A DNA stretch of 64,000 bases from Sphingobacteriales bacterium (GTDB lineage: Bacteria > Bacteroidota > Bacteroidia > Chitinophagales > Chitinophagaceae), in contig JACQDV010000002.1 in NCBI GenBank assembly GCA_016200915.1, forward strand, positions 124,001 to 188,000. Reading direction: 5' to 3'. Positions 43,864 through 52,987 of the stretch are shown here, in pieces. The stretch's first letter is position 1. Each line of letters starts with the position of its first letter. A program made the position numbers and the translations under genes. Under the pieces are notes generated by a model. It was not told the origin of the DNA. It searched no databases and saw nothing but the letters and a program-made list of their open reading frames with translations.

Positions 43864-46413
43864 ATGAGAAAACTGTTGACACGGCAAGCTGCTGGCTTGC
43901 TGCTTATTCTTTTATCTTTTTTAACGCAATCGATTTCGGCTCAAACAAAACCGGTAACACCTCCGCCAACGAATGGTACGGGTACTGCTCCTGTAACCAA
44001 CGGTGGCGGCTCTACTAAACCCGGCCCCAAACCTTATAAGGAAGTAATTACTGAAAAAGCTCAAAGCAGGTTTGGTTTACTTACTGTACATAAAGTAGAA
44101 GACAAATGGTATTTTGAAATTGGTGATTCATTATTAGGAAGAGATTTCCTGGTGGTGAACCGCATTTCAAAAGCACCGGTTGATATGCAAAGTGGATTTA
44201 TTGGTTATGCCGGTGATGAGATTGGCGAAAATGTGATTCGTTTTGAAAGAGGACCAAATAATAAAATATTTATCCGTACTATTTCTTATTCGGTTTATGC
44301 AAAAGATTCCACCAAACCGATGTACAAGTCCGTAATGCGTAGCAGTGTGCAACCTATCTCAGCCGCATTTGATATCAAAGCATTTTCAAAAGACAGTACC
44401 GGCTCAGTAATCGACTTTACTGATTATATGAACGGGGACAATGATGTATTATTCTTTGAAGGCTTCTTTAAACCATTCCTGCGCATTGGTTCTTTACAAT
44501 CAGATAAATCATATATACTGGACGTAAAGTCTTACCCGATGAATACCGAGATAAAAACGGTTAAGACTTACTCAAAAAGTTCAGGACCTGCTGTTCCGGG
44601 AACTTTTTTTATACCCCCATCAGGCAACACCACTTTTGAATTGAACAGCTCGATAATTTTATTACCAAAAAGCTTAATGCGTCCCCGCTATTATGATGAT
44701 CGTGTGGCATATTTCACCACTGAGTTCACCGATTTTGATGCCGACCCGCAAGGTGTAAAAGACATCAGCTTAATTACCCGCTGGCGCCTGGAAATAAAAC
44801 CAGAGGATAGTGCCAAATTCAGAAGAGGTGAACTGGTTGAACCAATAAAACCAATAGTATATTATATCGATCCCACCACACCGCAAAAATGGGTGCCTTA
44901 TTTAATACAGGGTGTAAATGACTGGCAGAAAGCTTTTGAAAAAGCCGGTTTTAAAAATGCTATCATAGCTAAAGTAGCCCCAACTAAAGAAGAAGATAGT
45001 ACCTGGAGTTTGGAAGATGCCCGTTACTCTGCCATCGTTTATAAACCTTCCACTGTAGCTAATGCATCCGGCCCGCATGTACATGATCCACGTACCGGTG
45101 AAATTATCGAGAGTCATATCAACTGGTACCATAATGTAATGAGGTTACTTCGTGACTGGTATCTTATCCAGACTGCACCAAGTGATCCCAGGGCCAGAAA
45201 AGCACAATTTGATGATGAGTTGATGGGGCAGCTAATTCGTTTTGTTTCTTCTCACGAAGTAGGTCATACACTCGGACTACCACATAATATGGGGGCATCT
45301 GCTTCCGTGCCGGTGGAAAAATTAAGAGACAAAGCATGGGTGGAAGCAAATGGCCACACTCCTTCTATTATGGATTATGCCCGTTTTAACTACGTAGCCC
45401 AGCCTGAAGATAAAATTGGACCTATGGGTTTATATCCCCGCATCGGCGATTACGATTTGTGGTCAATTGAATGGGGCTATAAACCAGTATTAGATAAAAC
45501 AGAAGCCGAAGAAAAAGCGGTGCTTAATGAATGGACAAAAGAGAAAGTAAAAAATCCACGCCTGCGTTTTCTGCATTACGATGGAGTTGATCCAAGAGCA
45601 CAAACGGAGTGCTTAGGTGATAATAATATGAAGGCAAATGAATATGGGTTAAAAAATTTAAAATGGATTGTTCCCCAGTTACCCGACTGGTTGAATGAGA
45701 AAGGCGAGAATTTTGAAAACCTGGCTGAAGTGTATAATGAAGTGGTAGGACAATATAATCGTTATATGTTCCATGCTGCTACTTATATCGGTGGCATTTA
45801 TACTGATTATAAAACTACAGAACAACCGGGCAATGTTTATACAGTTGTTCCAAAATCTTTGCAGAAAGAAGCCTTGAATTTTTTAAGCAAAAATTTATTT
45901 GATACACCTTACTGGTTACTGAATAAAAATATTCTTGATAAGATAACTACTCCTCAAATGGATCGCATTAATTCTATCCAGGATAATTTGATGGGAAGTT
46001 TGTTAAGCACTACCAGGTTGGGCAGAATGACATCAGAATATAATCGTGATAATACAAACGCTTATCGGATAGATGAATATGTTGATGATCTTAAGAAATC
46101 AGTTTGGAGTGAGCTTGTTACCAAAAAACCAACTGATGCGTACAGAAGGTTTGTTCAAAAATCATTTGCAGAAAGATTGATCAGCCTGATTAATCCGTCC
46201 AATTCATCTGGTACAGGAGGATTCTCCATTGTAATATCATTCGGACCAACCGTTGATAATAAAAAAACAGATATTATTTCTGTTGCTAAAGGAACATTGC
46301 GCAGTTTATTAGCTGAAATTCGGGCTGCTATTCCAACTACAACTGATAAACTCACCCGTTATCATTTACAGGATGTGGCAGACAGAATTGATAAAACATT
46401 AAATCCGAAATAA
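43864..46413 (+). CDS. Secreted zinc metalloprotease (DUF5117/DUF5118-type)
   Basis: 849 residues. Signal peptide (about 1-27, ending SISAQ), a Pro/Thr/Gly-rich linker, an N-terminal beta domain (about 60-260) and the zinc motif SSHEVGHTLGLPHNMGAS near residue 461-478, an extended HEXXHXXGXXH site. SIMDYARFNYVAQPED follows, the Met-turn region. The C-terminal helical part is long. Likely periplasmic or outer-membrane-associated; substrate unknown. Divergent from exbB; a palindrome CAGGTG-CCAA-CACCTG lies in the upstream gap (43766-43781). Confidence 0.9.
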   Translation: MRKLLTRQAAGLLLILLSFLTQSISAQTKPVTPPPTNGTGTAPVTNGGGSTKPGPKPYKEVITEKAQSRFGLLTVHKVEDKWYFEIGDSLLGRDFLVVNRISKAPVDMQSGFIGYAGDEIGENVIRFERGPNNKIFIRTISYSVYAKDSTKPMYKSVMRSSVQPISAAFDIKAFSKDSTGSVIDFTDYMNGDNDVLFFEGFFKPFLRIGSLQSDKSYILDVKSYPMNTEIKTVKTYSKSSGPAVPGTFFIPPSGNTTFELNSSIILLPKSLMRPRYYDDRVAYFTTEFTDFDADPQGVKDISLITRWRLEIKPEDSAKFRRGELVEPIKPIVYYIDPTTPQKWVPYLIQGVNDWQKAFEKAGFKNAIIAKVAPTKEEDSTWSLEDARYSAIVYKPSTVANASGPHVHDPRTGEIIESHINWYHNVMRLLRDWYLIQTAPSDPRARKAQFDDELMGQLIRFVSSHEVGHTLGLPHNMGASASVPVEKLRDKAWVEANGHTPSIMDYARFNYVAQPEDKIGPMGLYPRIGDYDLWSIEWGYKPVLDKTEAEEKAVLNEWTKEKVKNPRLRFLHYDGVDPRAQTECLGDNNMKANEYGLKNLKWIVPQLPDWLNEKGENFENLAEVYNEVVGQYNRYMFHAATYIGGIYTDYKTTEQPGNVYTVVPKSLQKEALNFLSKNLFDTPYWLLNKNILDKITTPQMDRINSIQDNLMGSLLSTTRLGRMTSEYNRDNTNAYRIDEYVDDLKKSVWSELVTKKPTDAYRRFVQKSFAERLISLINPSNSSGTGGFSIVISFGPTVDNKKTDIISVAKGTLRSLLAEIRAAIPTTTDKLTRYHLQDVADRIDKTLNPK

Positions 46414-46433
46414 TCAAATTGATTTTCTAATCA

Positions 46434-46457
46434 AAGGCTGTGCAACTGCACGGCCTT
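46434..46457. terminator. Bidirectional terminator between convergent genes
   Basis: Stem AAGGC-T-GTGCA / TGCAC-G-GCCTT with a 2-nt loop and TTTTTTATTTG after it on the plus strand. It lies between the metalloprotease and the sulfatase-like gene. Confidence 0.8.
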
Positions 46458-46459
46458 TT

Positions 46460-47932
46460 TTATTTGAGCACTAATGAATCTTTTACTAAAGGCAAATTCT
46501 CTTTGAAAAGATCATTTAACAAAATGCGGAAAGTATTTACAGATGTTATTGAATCTTTTTGAAAAGCTCCTTTGGATTGTGGTTCATAAACCGCAAAAAA
46601 GTTCTCATGTGCCAATGCGAGTGTTTTATTTAAAGCTTCCCGGTAACCATGATCACTCAGTAGAATAATAATTGCCTTATGATCTGTTTTTGTTTGTAAC
46701 GAATCAATAAAGCCGGCTATCTTTTTATTGGTATAGATGAGATACTGCAAATACATCTCATCTTTTTGCTTGAGCGTTAAATTGCCAAACCATTTTGCCA
46801 GCACTTTGTTTCCTGAACTATCGTAAGCATAAGGAACATGCGGCATATTTAAATGCAGATATGTGAAAGAAGGTTTTTGTGTATTCGGTTTTGCTTCTTC
46901 CAATGTTTTATTCAATCGTTGTTCGTTTATTTCAATATATCGCTCCGCCAACTCATTGGCCATGCCGGTAAATTTTGCATACCGTGCAAGAAAATAAGGC
47001 AGATTCTTTTTCACCTGGTAATACATGGTTCGGTTGCTTATCAATGCTTGTCCTGATGGAAGTAAATGATACCCTTGCCCTGCAGGATGACCTTCCATAT
47101 CAAAATCGGAGTAGTTAACAATATCGTATCCCTGTTTTTCAAAAATCTTACACACTTCATTTTGCCTTATGCCGAGTGTTGCTTTATAATAGCCATACTG
47201 ATTGTAAACTGTTTGCTCACCCATATCTTTAATGTAATCCATGCTGAGTATAGAAGCCATTGAAAACACAGTGTAATGATAATTGCTTTTGGTATTGGTG
47301 ATAATTGTAAATCCATTTTGCTTAAGCTTATTTTCAAAACAGCTGTTATCGTAATTAAAATATTCCTTCAATCCTTTTGAACCAAAGTATTCATCTAACA
47401 AAATAAAATAGACAGATGGTTTAGCACAGGTATCACAGCTTGCTGTTGCATTTTCATTATTCTTTTTTTCACTTGCTGATACCAGTTTGGAACTTATATC
47501 CACTACATCGATGAGCAGATACACCAGGAAAATAATATTCAAAAAAACAGTAAGTCGTTTTAAAGGAGTGCTGATTCTTTTGAAAACAAAAAATCCAATG
47601 ATCAGTATGGTAAAACTTAAAGGAAAATAAAATTTTAATGCTGAAACGGGTGCTATCCATTTCCATTTAGCTGTAAAAATTCTCAGGTCTTCAAAAAACA
47701 AAAACACCAGCATGAATAAGGAAGTATAAACTGCTGCATTGAGTGCTTCTTTGAAAAATCGTTTACTCAAAAGATAAATAACTGCGGCTAATACACAGTA
47801 CTCAACAAATAATACCAATAAATCAGTAAAGGAAAGCAAACCGATATAACCGGCGTACCCGTGCAGAATAAAAAAAAGGATCAGCCAGATAAAATGCCAT
47901 CTGCTATTTATTATCCCTTTTATAAATTTCAC
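46460..47932 (-). CDS. Membrane-bound sulfatase-like / phosphoglycerol transferase-like protein
   Basis: 490 residues. Five hydrophobic segments in the first ~145 residues, then an alkaline-phosphatase-superfamily domain with VYFILLDEYFGSKGLKEYF (first metal Asp), a possible nucleophile region YHYTVFSMASILSMDYI, FTYLHLNMPHVPYAYD and ILLSDHGYREALN (metal Asp-His). Resembles LtaS-like or lipid-A/phosphoglycan-modifying membrane enzymes; substrate not clear. It is 9 bp downstream of the deoxynucleoside kinase gene, probably co-transcribed. Confidence 0.8.
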   Translation of the reverse strand: MKFIKGIINSRWHFIWLILFFILHGYAGYIGLLSFTDLLVLFVEYCVLAAVIYLLSKRFFKEALNAAVYTSLFMLVFLFFEDLRIFTAKWKWIAPVSALKFYFPLSFTILIIGFFVFKRISTPLKRLTVFLNIIFLVYLLIDVVDISSKLVSASEKKNNENATASCDTCAKPSVYFILLDEYFGSKGLKEYFNYDNSCFENKLKQNGFTIITNTKSNYHYTVFSMASILSMDYIKDMGEQTVYNQYGYYKATLGIRQNEVCKIFEKQGYDIVNYSDFDMEGHPAGQGYHLLPSGQALISNRTMYYQVKKNLPYFLARYAKFTGMANELAERYIEINEQRLNKTLEEAKPNTQKPSFTYLHLNMPHVPYAYDSSGNKVLAKWFGNLTLKQKDEMYLQYLIYTNKKIAGFIDSLQTKTDHKAIIILLSDHGYREALNKTLALAHENFFAVYEPQSKGAFQKDSITSVNTFRILLNDLFKENLPLVKDSLVLK

Positions 47933-47941
47933 AATGGAAAA

Positions 47942-48577
47942 TTAAAACAAACCGTATAACTGCGAATCAACTTTCTGAATGATGTCACCAAAATGCTCTT
48001 CTTTCTCTGCAAACTTATTTCGGTCCACATCAATCACCAGCAAAGAACCTTCTTTGTAATTATCGATCCATTTATTGTAATAATCATTCAGCTTTTTCAA
48101 ATAATCTAAGCGAATGTTTTCTTCGTATTGTCTTCCTCTTTTCTGAATCTGATCAACCAAAGTAGGAACAGATGCCTGCAAATAAATCAACAAGTCAGGC
48201 GGCTGCACCATCGACTTTAATGTATTGAAGAAAAGATAGTAGTTATCAAAATCTCTTTTGCTCATTAAACCCATATCATGCAGATTGGGTGCAAAGATGT
48301 TGGCATCTTCATATATGGTTCTGTCCTGTATAACTGTTTCAGTACCTCTTTGTATTTCGAGCAGTTGATTTAAGCGGCTGTTCAAAAAGAATATCTGCAG
48401 GTTAAAACTCCAGCGGGGCATATCCTCATAAAAATCGTTGAGGTAAGGATTATGATCCACATCTTCAAACTGCGGAATCCATTTGTAATGCTTGCTCAGC
48501 ATTTTCGTTAATGTAGTTTTACCGGCGCCAATATTGCCGGCCACAGCGATGTGTTTTGGTTTTTTTGACTTTGCCAT
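47942..48577 (-). CDS. Deoxynucleoside kinase
   Basis: 211 residues. P-loop IAVAGNIGAGKTTLTKML at the N terminus, substrate-lid region QFEDVDHNPYLNDFYEDM, and IQDRTIYEDANIFAPNL with the DR motif of the dCK/dGK family, then KRGRQYEENIRLDYL. Phosphorylates purine or pyrimidine deoxynucleosides for salvage; dA/dG kinase is the usual annotation in this phylum. A heptamer array sits just upstream. Confidence 0.9.
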   Translation of the reverse strand: MAKSKKPKHIAVAGNIGAGKTTLTKMLSKHYKWIPQFEDVDHNPYLNDFYEDMPRWSFNLQIFFLNSRLNQLLEIQRGTETVIQDRTIYEDANIFAPNLHDMGLMSKRDFDNYYLFFNTLKSMVQPPDLLIYLQASVPTLVDQIQKRGRQYEENIRLDYLKKLNDYYNKWIDNYKEGSLLVIDVDRNKFAEKEEHFGDIIQKVDSQLYGLF

Positions 48578-48582
48578 ATAAT

Positions 48583-48617
48583 GATGTACGATGTAAGAAG
48601 TACGATGTACGATTTTA
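48583..48617. repeat. Heptamer array upstream of the deoxynucleoside kinase gene
   Basis: Units GATGTAC, GATGTAA, GAAGTAC, GATGTAC, GATTTTA, beginning 5 bp above the ATG. Confidence 0.65.
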
Positions 48618-48645
48618 AAAAACTAATATAAATAATATATCCTCA

Positions 48646-48679
48646 CCATCCGCTAAATCCTGAAAATCCCGGTTCAGAC
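48646..48679. repeat. Period-9 arm ending GGTTCAGAC at the trpS stop
   Basis: Units CATCCGCTA, AATCCTGAA, AATCCCGGT then TCAGAC. As at ilvN and leuB, the last base forms the TAG stop with TA. No left arm seen. Confidence 0.6.
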
Positions 48680-49683
48680 TAATAATAATTCAGTCCCATT
48701 GCCTGTCGCACCATTTCTATGGTAGCCCGGGCACTTTTACGGGCTTTCTCTGCTCCTTTTTCCATTACTCCCTGCAGATATTTTTCATCGGCAAGAATTG
48801 AATTTACTTTTTCCCTGATGGGTGAAATGAATTTTACCATATCCTCACCCAACTGCTTCTTCATATCACCGTAACGGATCACACAATTATTATAATCATT
48901 CTCATACTTCTCAATAACATCTGGAGCACTTACTAATTTCATTAATAAAAAAAGATTCTCAATATAATCCGGTTTTTGAGAATATTGTTCTGTAGGACCA
49001 GCATCAGTTTTAGCTTTCATCACTTTTTTGCGGATCACTTCATCTTCGTCGGCTAAATACAACGTAGCATTTTGGTTTTCACTTTTACTCATTTTGCCAC
49101 TACCATCTAAACTTGGCACTTTTACCAGTTCACTACCATAATTAAATGCAAATGGTTCAGGGAAAACATCACCATAACGGTGATTGAAACGGTTTACAAA
49201 ATTGCGGGCCATTTCTAAATGTTGCTCCTGATCTTTCCCTACCGGAACTAATGAAGCCCTATGCAAAACAATATCTGCAGTCTGCAATACAGGATATGTG
49301 AGCAGACCAGCATTTACATTATCGGGTTGCTGCCGCACTTTATCTTTAAAGGTGGTAGTTTTTTCCAACTCTCCTTTATAAGCCAGCATATTTAAATAGA
49401 GATACAACTCAGCTGTTTCATGTATATGGCTCTGGCAATATAAAGCTGCTTTATCAGTATCTATACCACTGGCAATATTTTCAGCCAGCACACGATGAAC
49501 ATTTTGCTTTAATTCTTTTGTATCAGGATGGGTGGTTAATGAATGCAGATCGGCTACCATAAAATAGCACTCATACTCCTCCTGCATTTTTACATAGTTA
49601 CGCAGTGCCCCAAAATAGTTTCCTAAATGAAGGAGACCAGTTGGCCGGATGCCACTCATTACTATCTGCTGCTGCTTTTCCAT
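48679..49683 (-). CDS. trpS: Tryptophanyl-tRNA synthetase
   Basis: Class I synthetase. HIGH-like motif SGIRPTGLLHLGNYFGALRN near the N terminus, YPVLQTADIVLHRASLVPVG, and KMSKS in SLDGSGKMSKSENQNATLY. 334 residues, normal bacterial size. Monocistronic or with the downstream kinase gene; an oligomer repeat lies between. The upstream gap with gatC is a long heptamer array. Confidence 0.96.
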   Translation of the reverse strand: MEKQQQIVMSGIRPTGLLHLGNYFGALRNYVKMQEEYECYFMVADLHSLTTHPDTKELKQNVHRVLAENIASGIDTDKAALYCQSHIHETAELYLYLNMLAYKGELEKTTTFKDKVRQQPDNVNAGLLTYPVLQTADIVLHRASLVPVGKDQEQHLEMARNFVNRFNHRYGDVFPEPFAFNYGSELVKVPSLDGSGKMSKSENQNATLYLADEDEVIRKKVMKAKTDAGPTEQYSQKPDYIENLFLLMKLVSAPDVIEKYENDYNNCVIRYGDMKKQLGEDMVKFISPIREKVNSILADEKYLQGVMEKGAEKARKSARATIEMVRQAMGLNYY

Positions 49684-49700
49684 AAGGCGGCGAAGATAAC

Positions 49701-49845
49701 AGTTTATAGTTTATGGTTTATGGTTTGTGGTTTTTATAGCCGGTTCCCAGTTTTCTAATTGCCCATTGCCTATTCACCATTGACAACTCACCATTCACTT
49801 AAAAAAGGTCAGCGGCCAACTATCAACGACCAGCGGTAAACCAAC
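49701..49845. repeat. Compound heptamer array between trpS and gatC
   Basis: Consecutive 7-bp units: AGTTTAT, AGTTTAT, GGTTTAT, GGTTTGT, GGTTTTT; after a one-base slip GGTTCCC, AGTTTTC, TAATTGC, CCATTGC, CTATTCA, CCATTGA, CAACTCA, CCATTCA; then CGGCCAA, CTATCAA, CGACCAG, CGGTAAA. Three word types are strung together, covering almost the whole divergent gap. Confidence 0.65.
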
Positions 49846-49860
49846 TTGCCGCCTTTCCCC

Positions 49861-49868
49861 TATATTTG
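49861..49868 (+). promoter_or_regulatory. Candidate -7 element for gatC
   Basis: TATATTTG matches TAnnTTTG. It ends 4 bp before the gatC ATG, so the message would be leaderless or nearly so. Confidence 0.4.
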
Positions 49869-49872
49869 TTAC

Positions 49873-50166
49873 ATGGAAGTAACGGATAAGTTAGTGGATA
49901 ACCTTGCTCACCTGGCCAGGTTACAGTTTAACGACAATGAGAAGACTGAGATAAAAAAAGATATGCAAAAGATGATCGCTTTTGTAGATAAGCTGAACGA
50001 ATTAGACACCAGTAATGTTAATCCCCTCCTTCACATGAGTGATAATGTAAATATGCTTCGTAAAGATGAAGTAAAAGGTTCTGTTGAAAGAAACGAAGCA
50101 TTGAGCAATGCCCCGGAAAAAACGGACAAATATTTTATAGTACCGAAAGTTATTAATAATCCTTAA
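49873..50166 (+). CDS. gatC: Asp-tRNA(Asn)/Glu-tRNA(Gln) amidotransferase subunit C
   Basis: 97 residues from [19 protein letters not shown], the family N terminus; 9 upstream codons in frame are dropped because they overlap the promoter. [19 protein letters not shown] closes it, matching the GatC C terminus. GatC stabilises the GatA-GatB complex that amidates misacylated tRNA. gatA and gatB are not here. 20 bp upstream of an ABC ATPase gene. Confidence 0.92.
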   Translation: MEVTDKLVDNLAHLARLQFNDNEKTEIKKDMQKMIAFVDKLNELDTSNVNPLLHMSDNVNMLRKDEVKGSVERNEALSNAPEKTDKYFIVPKVINNP

Positions 50167-50186
50167 TCACCTTAAATAAACAACTG

Positions 50187-50894
50187 ATGCAATCTATCAT
50201 TCGCTTGCAGGATATTACCAAGAGTTATTACATGGGCAGCCAGGTTTTGCAGGTATTGAAAGGAATTACTCTCGATATTAATAAGAATGAATACGTGGCA
50301 CTGATGGGACCTTCCGGATCGGGTAAAAGTACATTGATGAATATTTTGGGTTGCCTTGACTCTCCTACATCAGGAACGTATATTTTAAACGGGCATGATG
50401 TAAGCAAAATGCCTGATAGCAGTTTGGCTGAAGTTCGTAATAAAGAAATTGGTTTCGTATTCCAGCAGTTTAACTTATTACCCCGCTTAACAGCATTGGA
50501 AAATGTAGCCCTTACATTAGTATATGCCGGTATCTCCCGCAAACAACGCAATGAAATAGCCATGGATGTATTGCAAAAAGTTGGTTTGGGCGACAGAAGT
50601 CATCACAAACCAAATGAACTAAGTGGCGGACAAATTCAAAGAGTTGCTGTTGCCCGTGCATTAGTAAACAGCCCTTCTATTATTTTAGCCGATGAACCTA
50701 CCGGTAACCTTGACACTAAAACTTCTTTTGAAATAATGGAATTATTTGGGGAGATACACAGCAGCGGCAATACGGTTGTATTAGTAACACACGAAGAAGA
50801 TATTGCCAACTACGCCAAACGTATTATCCGCTTAAGAGATGGGGTGGTAGAAAAAGATTTTCAGAAAGAAGCCGGGGTGGCGATGAGTCATTAA
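50187..50894 (+). CDS. ABC transporter ATP-binding protein (MacB/LolD-like)
   Basis: 235 residues. Walker [20 protein letters not shown]-loop [12 protein letters not shown], signature [19 protein letters not shown], Walker [14 protein letters not shown]-loop [10 protein letters not shown]. Belongs to the MacB/FtsE/LolD group that works with MacB-type permeases; no permease is adjacent, so its partner is elsewhere. Follows gatC closely and ends at a terminator. Confidence 0.9.
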   Translation: MQSIIRLQDITKSYYMGSQVLQVLKGITLDINKNEYVALMGPSGSGKSTLMNILGCLDSPTSGTYILNGHDVSKMPDSSLAEVRNKEIGFVFQQFNLLPRLTALENVALTLVYAGISRKQRNEIAMDVLQKVGLGDRSHHKPNELSGGQIQRVAVARALVNSPSIILADEPTGNLDTKTSFEIMELFGEIHSSGNTVVLVTHEEDIANYAKRIIRLRDGVVEKDFQKEAGVAMSH

Positions 50895-50919
50895 TAAAAA
50901 TTGTAAAGTTGAAAATATG

Positions 50920-50950
50920 TGGAGAGTAATTACTCTCCATTTTTATTTTG
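50920..50950 (+). terminator. Terminator after the ABC ATPase gene
   Basis: 20-bp palindrome TGGAGAGTAATTACTCTCCA followed by TTTTTATTTTG. The T tract also borders the next promoter. Confidence 0.8.
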
Positions 50951-50965
50951 CGAACTATTGCCGGA

Positions 50966-50973
50966 TAAATTTG
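50966..50973 (+). promoter_or_regulatory. Candidate -7 element for the adenosyltransferase gene
   Basis: TAAATTTG, exact TAnnTTTG match, 18 bp before the chosen ATG; a TTG lies 15 bp upstream, slightly short. Its position argues against starts further upstream. Confidence 0.45.
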
Positions 50974-50991
50974 TATTGTAAGAAGATTGTT

Positions 50992-51552
50992 ATGGCACTA
51001 AAGATTTATACTAAAACAGGCGACAAGGGAACAACGTCCTTAATTGGCGGAACAAAAGTTCCCAAAAGTCATTTACGCATTGAAGCATACGGAACAGTAG
51101 ATGAACTCAATTCTTTTATTGGTCTTTGCCGTGATTTAATTACAGATGAAAAAAGTCGTGCTACTTTATTGGAAACACAGGACAGGTTATTTACTATTGG
51201 TTCTTCCCTCGCCTGTGACCCCATTAAAGAACCAAAAATGCGCATCCCCGATTTAAAAGAAAGCGACATCACCTTACTGGAAAATGAAATTGACCGTATG
51301 AATGAAGCATTACCTGCAATGAAATCATTTATACTTCCCGGAGGCCACCCAACCGTATCTCAATTACACATTACCCGTTGTGTATGCCGCAGAGCAGAAC
51401 GTTGCTGTGTTCGACTTGAATTAGAAAGCTTAGAAGTAGATGCTATTATTCTTAAATACCTCAACCGTCTCAGCGATTATTTATTTGTACTGGCAAGATA
51501 TGCTGCTCATCTTTTAAACACAGAAGAAATTCCGTGGAGACCGAGAGTATAA
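50992..51552 (+). CDS. Cob(I)alamin adenosyltransferase (PduO/MMAB type)
   Basis: 186 residues from MALKIYTKTGDKGTTSLIGG, the conserved ATP-binding start; RIEAYGTVDELNSFIGLCRD and LPGGHPTVSQLHITRCVCRRAER follow, including the Arg-rich active-site helix. Transfers adenosyl from ATP to cob(I)alamin, making coenzyme B12. Longer in-frame start 25 codons earlier lies in promoter sequence and was rejected. No other B12 gene is nearby. Confidence 0.93.
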   Translation: MALKIYTKTGDKGTTSLIGGTKVPKSHLRIEAYGTVDELNSFIGLCRDLITDEKSRATLLETQDRLFTIGSSLACDPIKEPKMRIPDLKESDITLLENEIDRMNEALPAMKSFILPGGHPTVSQLHITRCVCRRAERCCVRLELESLEVDAIILKYLNRLSDYLFVLARYAAHLLNTEEIPWRPRV

Positions 51553-51622
51553 TTTGATAATTTGACAATGTGATAATATGCTAATGCTATCATCACATTA
51601 TAGAATCATCACATTATCAAAT
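51551..51622. repeat. Inverted period-8 array between convergent genes
   Basis: Left units AATTTGAT, AATTTGAC, AATGTGAT, AATATGCT, AATGCTAT; right units CATCACAT, TATAGAAT, CATCACAT, TATCAAAT. The right arm is the reverse complement of the left over most positions, so the RNA folds. It spans both stop regions. Confidence 0.65.
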
Positions 51623-52267
51623 TATCTTCCCGTCTTTCATTTGTATCACCCTGTCACTTAACTGAGCCAGCTCTTCGTTGTGGGTAACAATTAAAAAAGT
51701 TTGCTGAAACTTATCCCGAAGATGAAAGAAGAGTTTATGGAGTTCTCTTGCATTGGCAGAATCTAAGTTACCAGTAGGTTCATCAGCAAAAACAATATCA
51801 GGATTATTGATCAATGCTCTTGCTACCGCCACCCGTTGCTGCTCACCACCAGATAAAGCTGATGGTTTATTTTCCATCCTGTCAATCAGTCCGAGTAAAG
51901 TGAGGAGCTCCTGTGCCCTTAAAGCAGTTTCCTTATTTTTTTTTCCGTTGAGCCATGCGGGGATGCACACATTTTCAAAAGCCGTAAACTCCGGTAATAA
52001 ATGATGAAACTGGAAAACAAAGCCAATATGTTTATTGCGAAAATCAGCCAGCGCTTTACCATTCAACTTTGTAAGAGAAGTATTATTTAATGACACTTCT
52101 CCACCATCTGCCGTGTCTAATGTTCCTAAAATATGAAGCAGGGTGCTTTTACCGGCGCCGGATGAACCCACAATACTTACGATCTCTCCTTTCTTAATTT
52201 CAAGGTCAACTCCCTTCAGTACCCGCAGGTCGCCATATCGCTTAACAATATTTTTTGCTATCAGCAT
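51617..52267 (-). CDS. lolD: Lipoprotein-releasing system ATP-binding protein LolD
   Basis: 216 residues. Walker A VGSSGAGKSTLLHILGTLD, Q-loop FVFQFHHLLPEFTAFEN (the FHHLLPEF form is typical of LolD), signature [15 protein letters not shown], Walker [14 protein letters not shown]. Powers release of lipoproteins from the inner membrane with LolC/E, which are not in the window. Monocistronic. Confidence 0.88.
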   Translation of the reverse strand: MLIAKNIVKRYGDLRVLKGVDLEIKKGEIVSIVGSSGAGKSTLLHILGTLDTADGGEVSLNNTSLTKLNGKALADFRNKHIGFVFQFHHLLPEFTAFENVCIPAWLNGKKNKETALRAQELLTLLGLIDRMENKPSALSGGEQQRVAVARALINNPDIVFADEPTGNLDSANARELHKLFFHLRDKFQQTFLIVTHNEELAQLSDRVIQMKDGKII

Positions 52268-52389
52268 GCAGCATTTAATTAATGTAAAAACTCAATAGTG
52301 TACAAACCTAAACTAATCCCTGCAAATAACAGAAATGGTTTGCTTAAAATGCCCGTTTTTGGAGGTGGTTAACAGCCTGCAAAAATGAT

Positions 52390-52419
52390 TTGGTTATTCT
52401 GTTTTAACTGTTACATTTG
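52390..52419 (+). promoter_or_regulatory. Promoter of the DUF2795-like gene
   Basis: TTG, 19-bp spacer, TACATTTG: a textbook Bacteroidota promoter, about 70 bp before the ATG. Best promoter match in the window. Confidence 0.65.
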
Positions 52420-52489
52420 CGGAAAATTAGAGGGGCAGAACCGAGGAGAAACAATTATTAAAACAACCAATTTTTAAACCCTATACAGC

Positions 52490-52714
52490 ATGTTCTGGAC
52501 ATTAGAACTCGCCTCTTACCTGGAAGACGCTCCGTGGCCCGCCACCAAAGATGAGCTGATAGATTATTCTATCCGCAGTGGTGCACCCATTGAAGTAATT
52601 GAAAACTTACAGGAACTGGAAGATGAAGGTGGCGAAGTATATGAAGGTATTGACGACATATGGCCCGATTATCCAAGCCAGGAAGATTTTTTCTTTAATG
52701 AAGATGAATATTAA
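52490..52714 (+). CDS. Small acidic DUF2795-like protein
   Basis: 74 residues, MFWTLELASYLEDAPWPATK then ELIDYSIRSGAPIEVIENL and a very acidic end (DDIWPDYPSQEDFFFNEDEY). The SYL-PWPATKDELI-Y-GAP-EVIENL pattern matches DUF2795. It has its own promoter and a strong terminator, so it is a real, probably well expressed single gene. Function unknown; highly conserved in the phylum to my knowledge. Confidence 0.85.
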   Translation: MFWTLELASYLEDAPWPATKDELIDYSIRSGAPIEVIENLQELEDEGGEVYEGIDDIWPDYPSQEDFFFNEDEY

Positions 52715-52738
52715 CGATTACCGAAACTTACTGCTTAG

Positions 52739-52764
52739 CCCCGGTCTTCAGGCCGGGGTTTTTT
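52739..52764 (+). terminator. Terminator after the DUF2795-like gene
   Basis: CCCCGG/CCGGGG stem, 8-nt loop, then TTTTTTATTG. Confidence 0.88.
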
Positions 52765-52987
52765 ATTGATGTACTTAGCAACAGTTCTACTATTGAGCTG
52801 CATAGGCGTAGCATGCTGACGCTTTGGTCAGCATCCCGGCATTTATCGCCGGGACTCTTGTACTGCATAACTTTATTCAGCAATAAGTTTTTTCATAGAA
52901 TTAACCTTTCTCCATTACCCGCCAGACTCCCTCCTGCCGTCGGGATTCAGACGGGCATTTTCTTTTATCGTATTTTGCGTTATAAGT

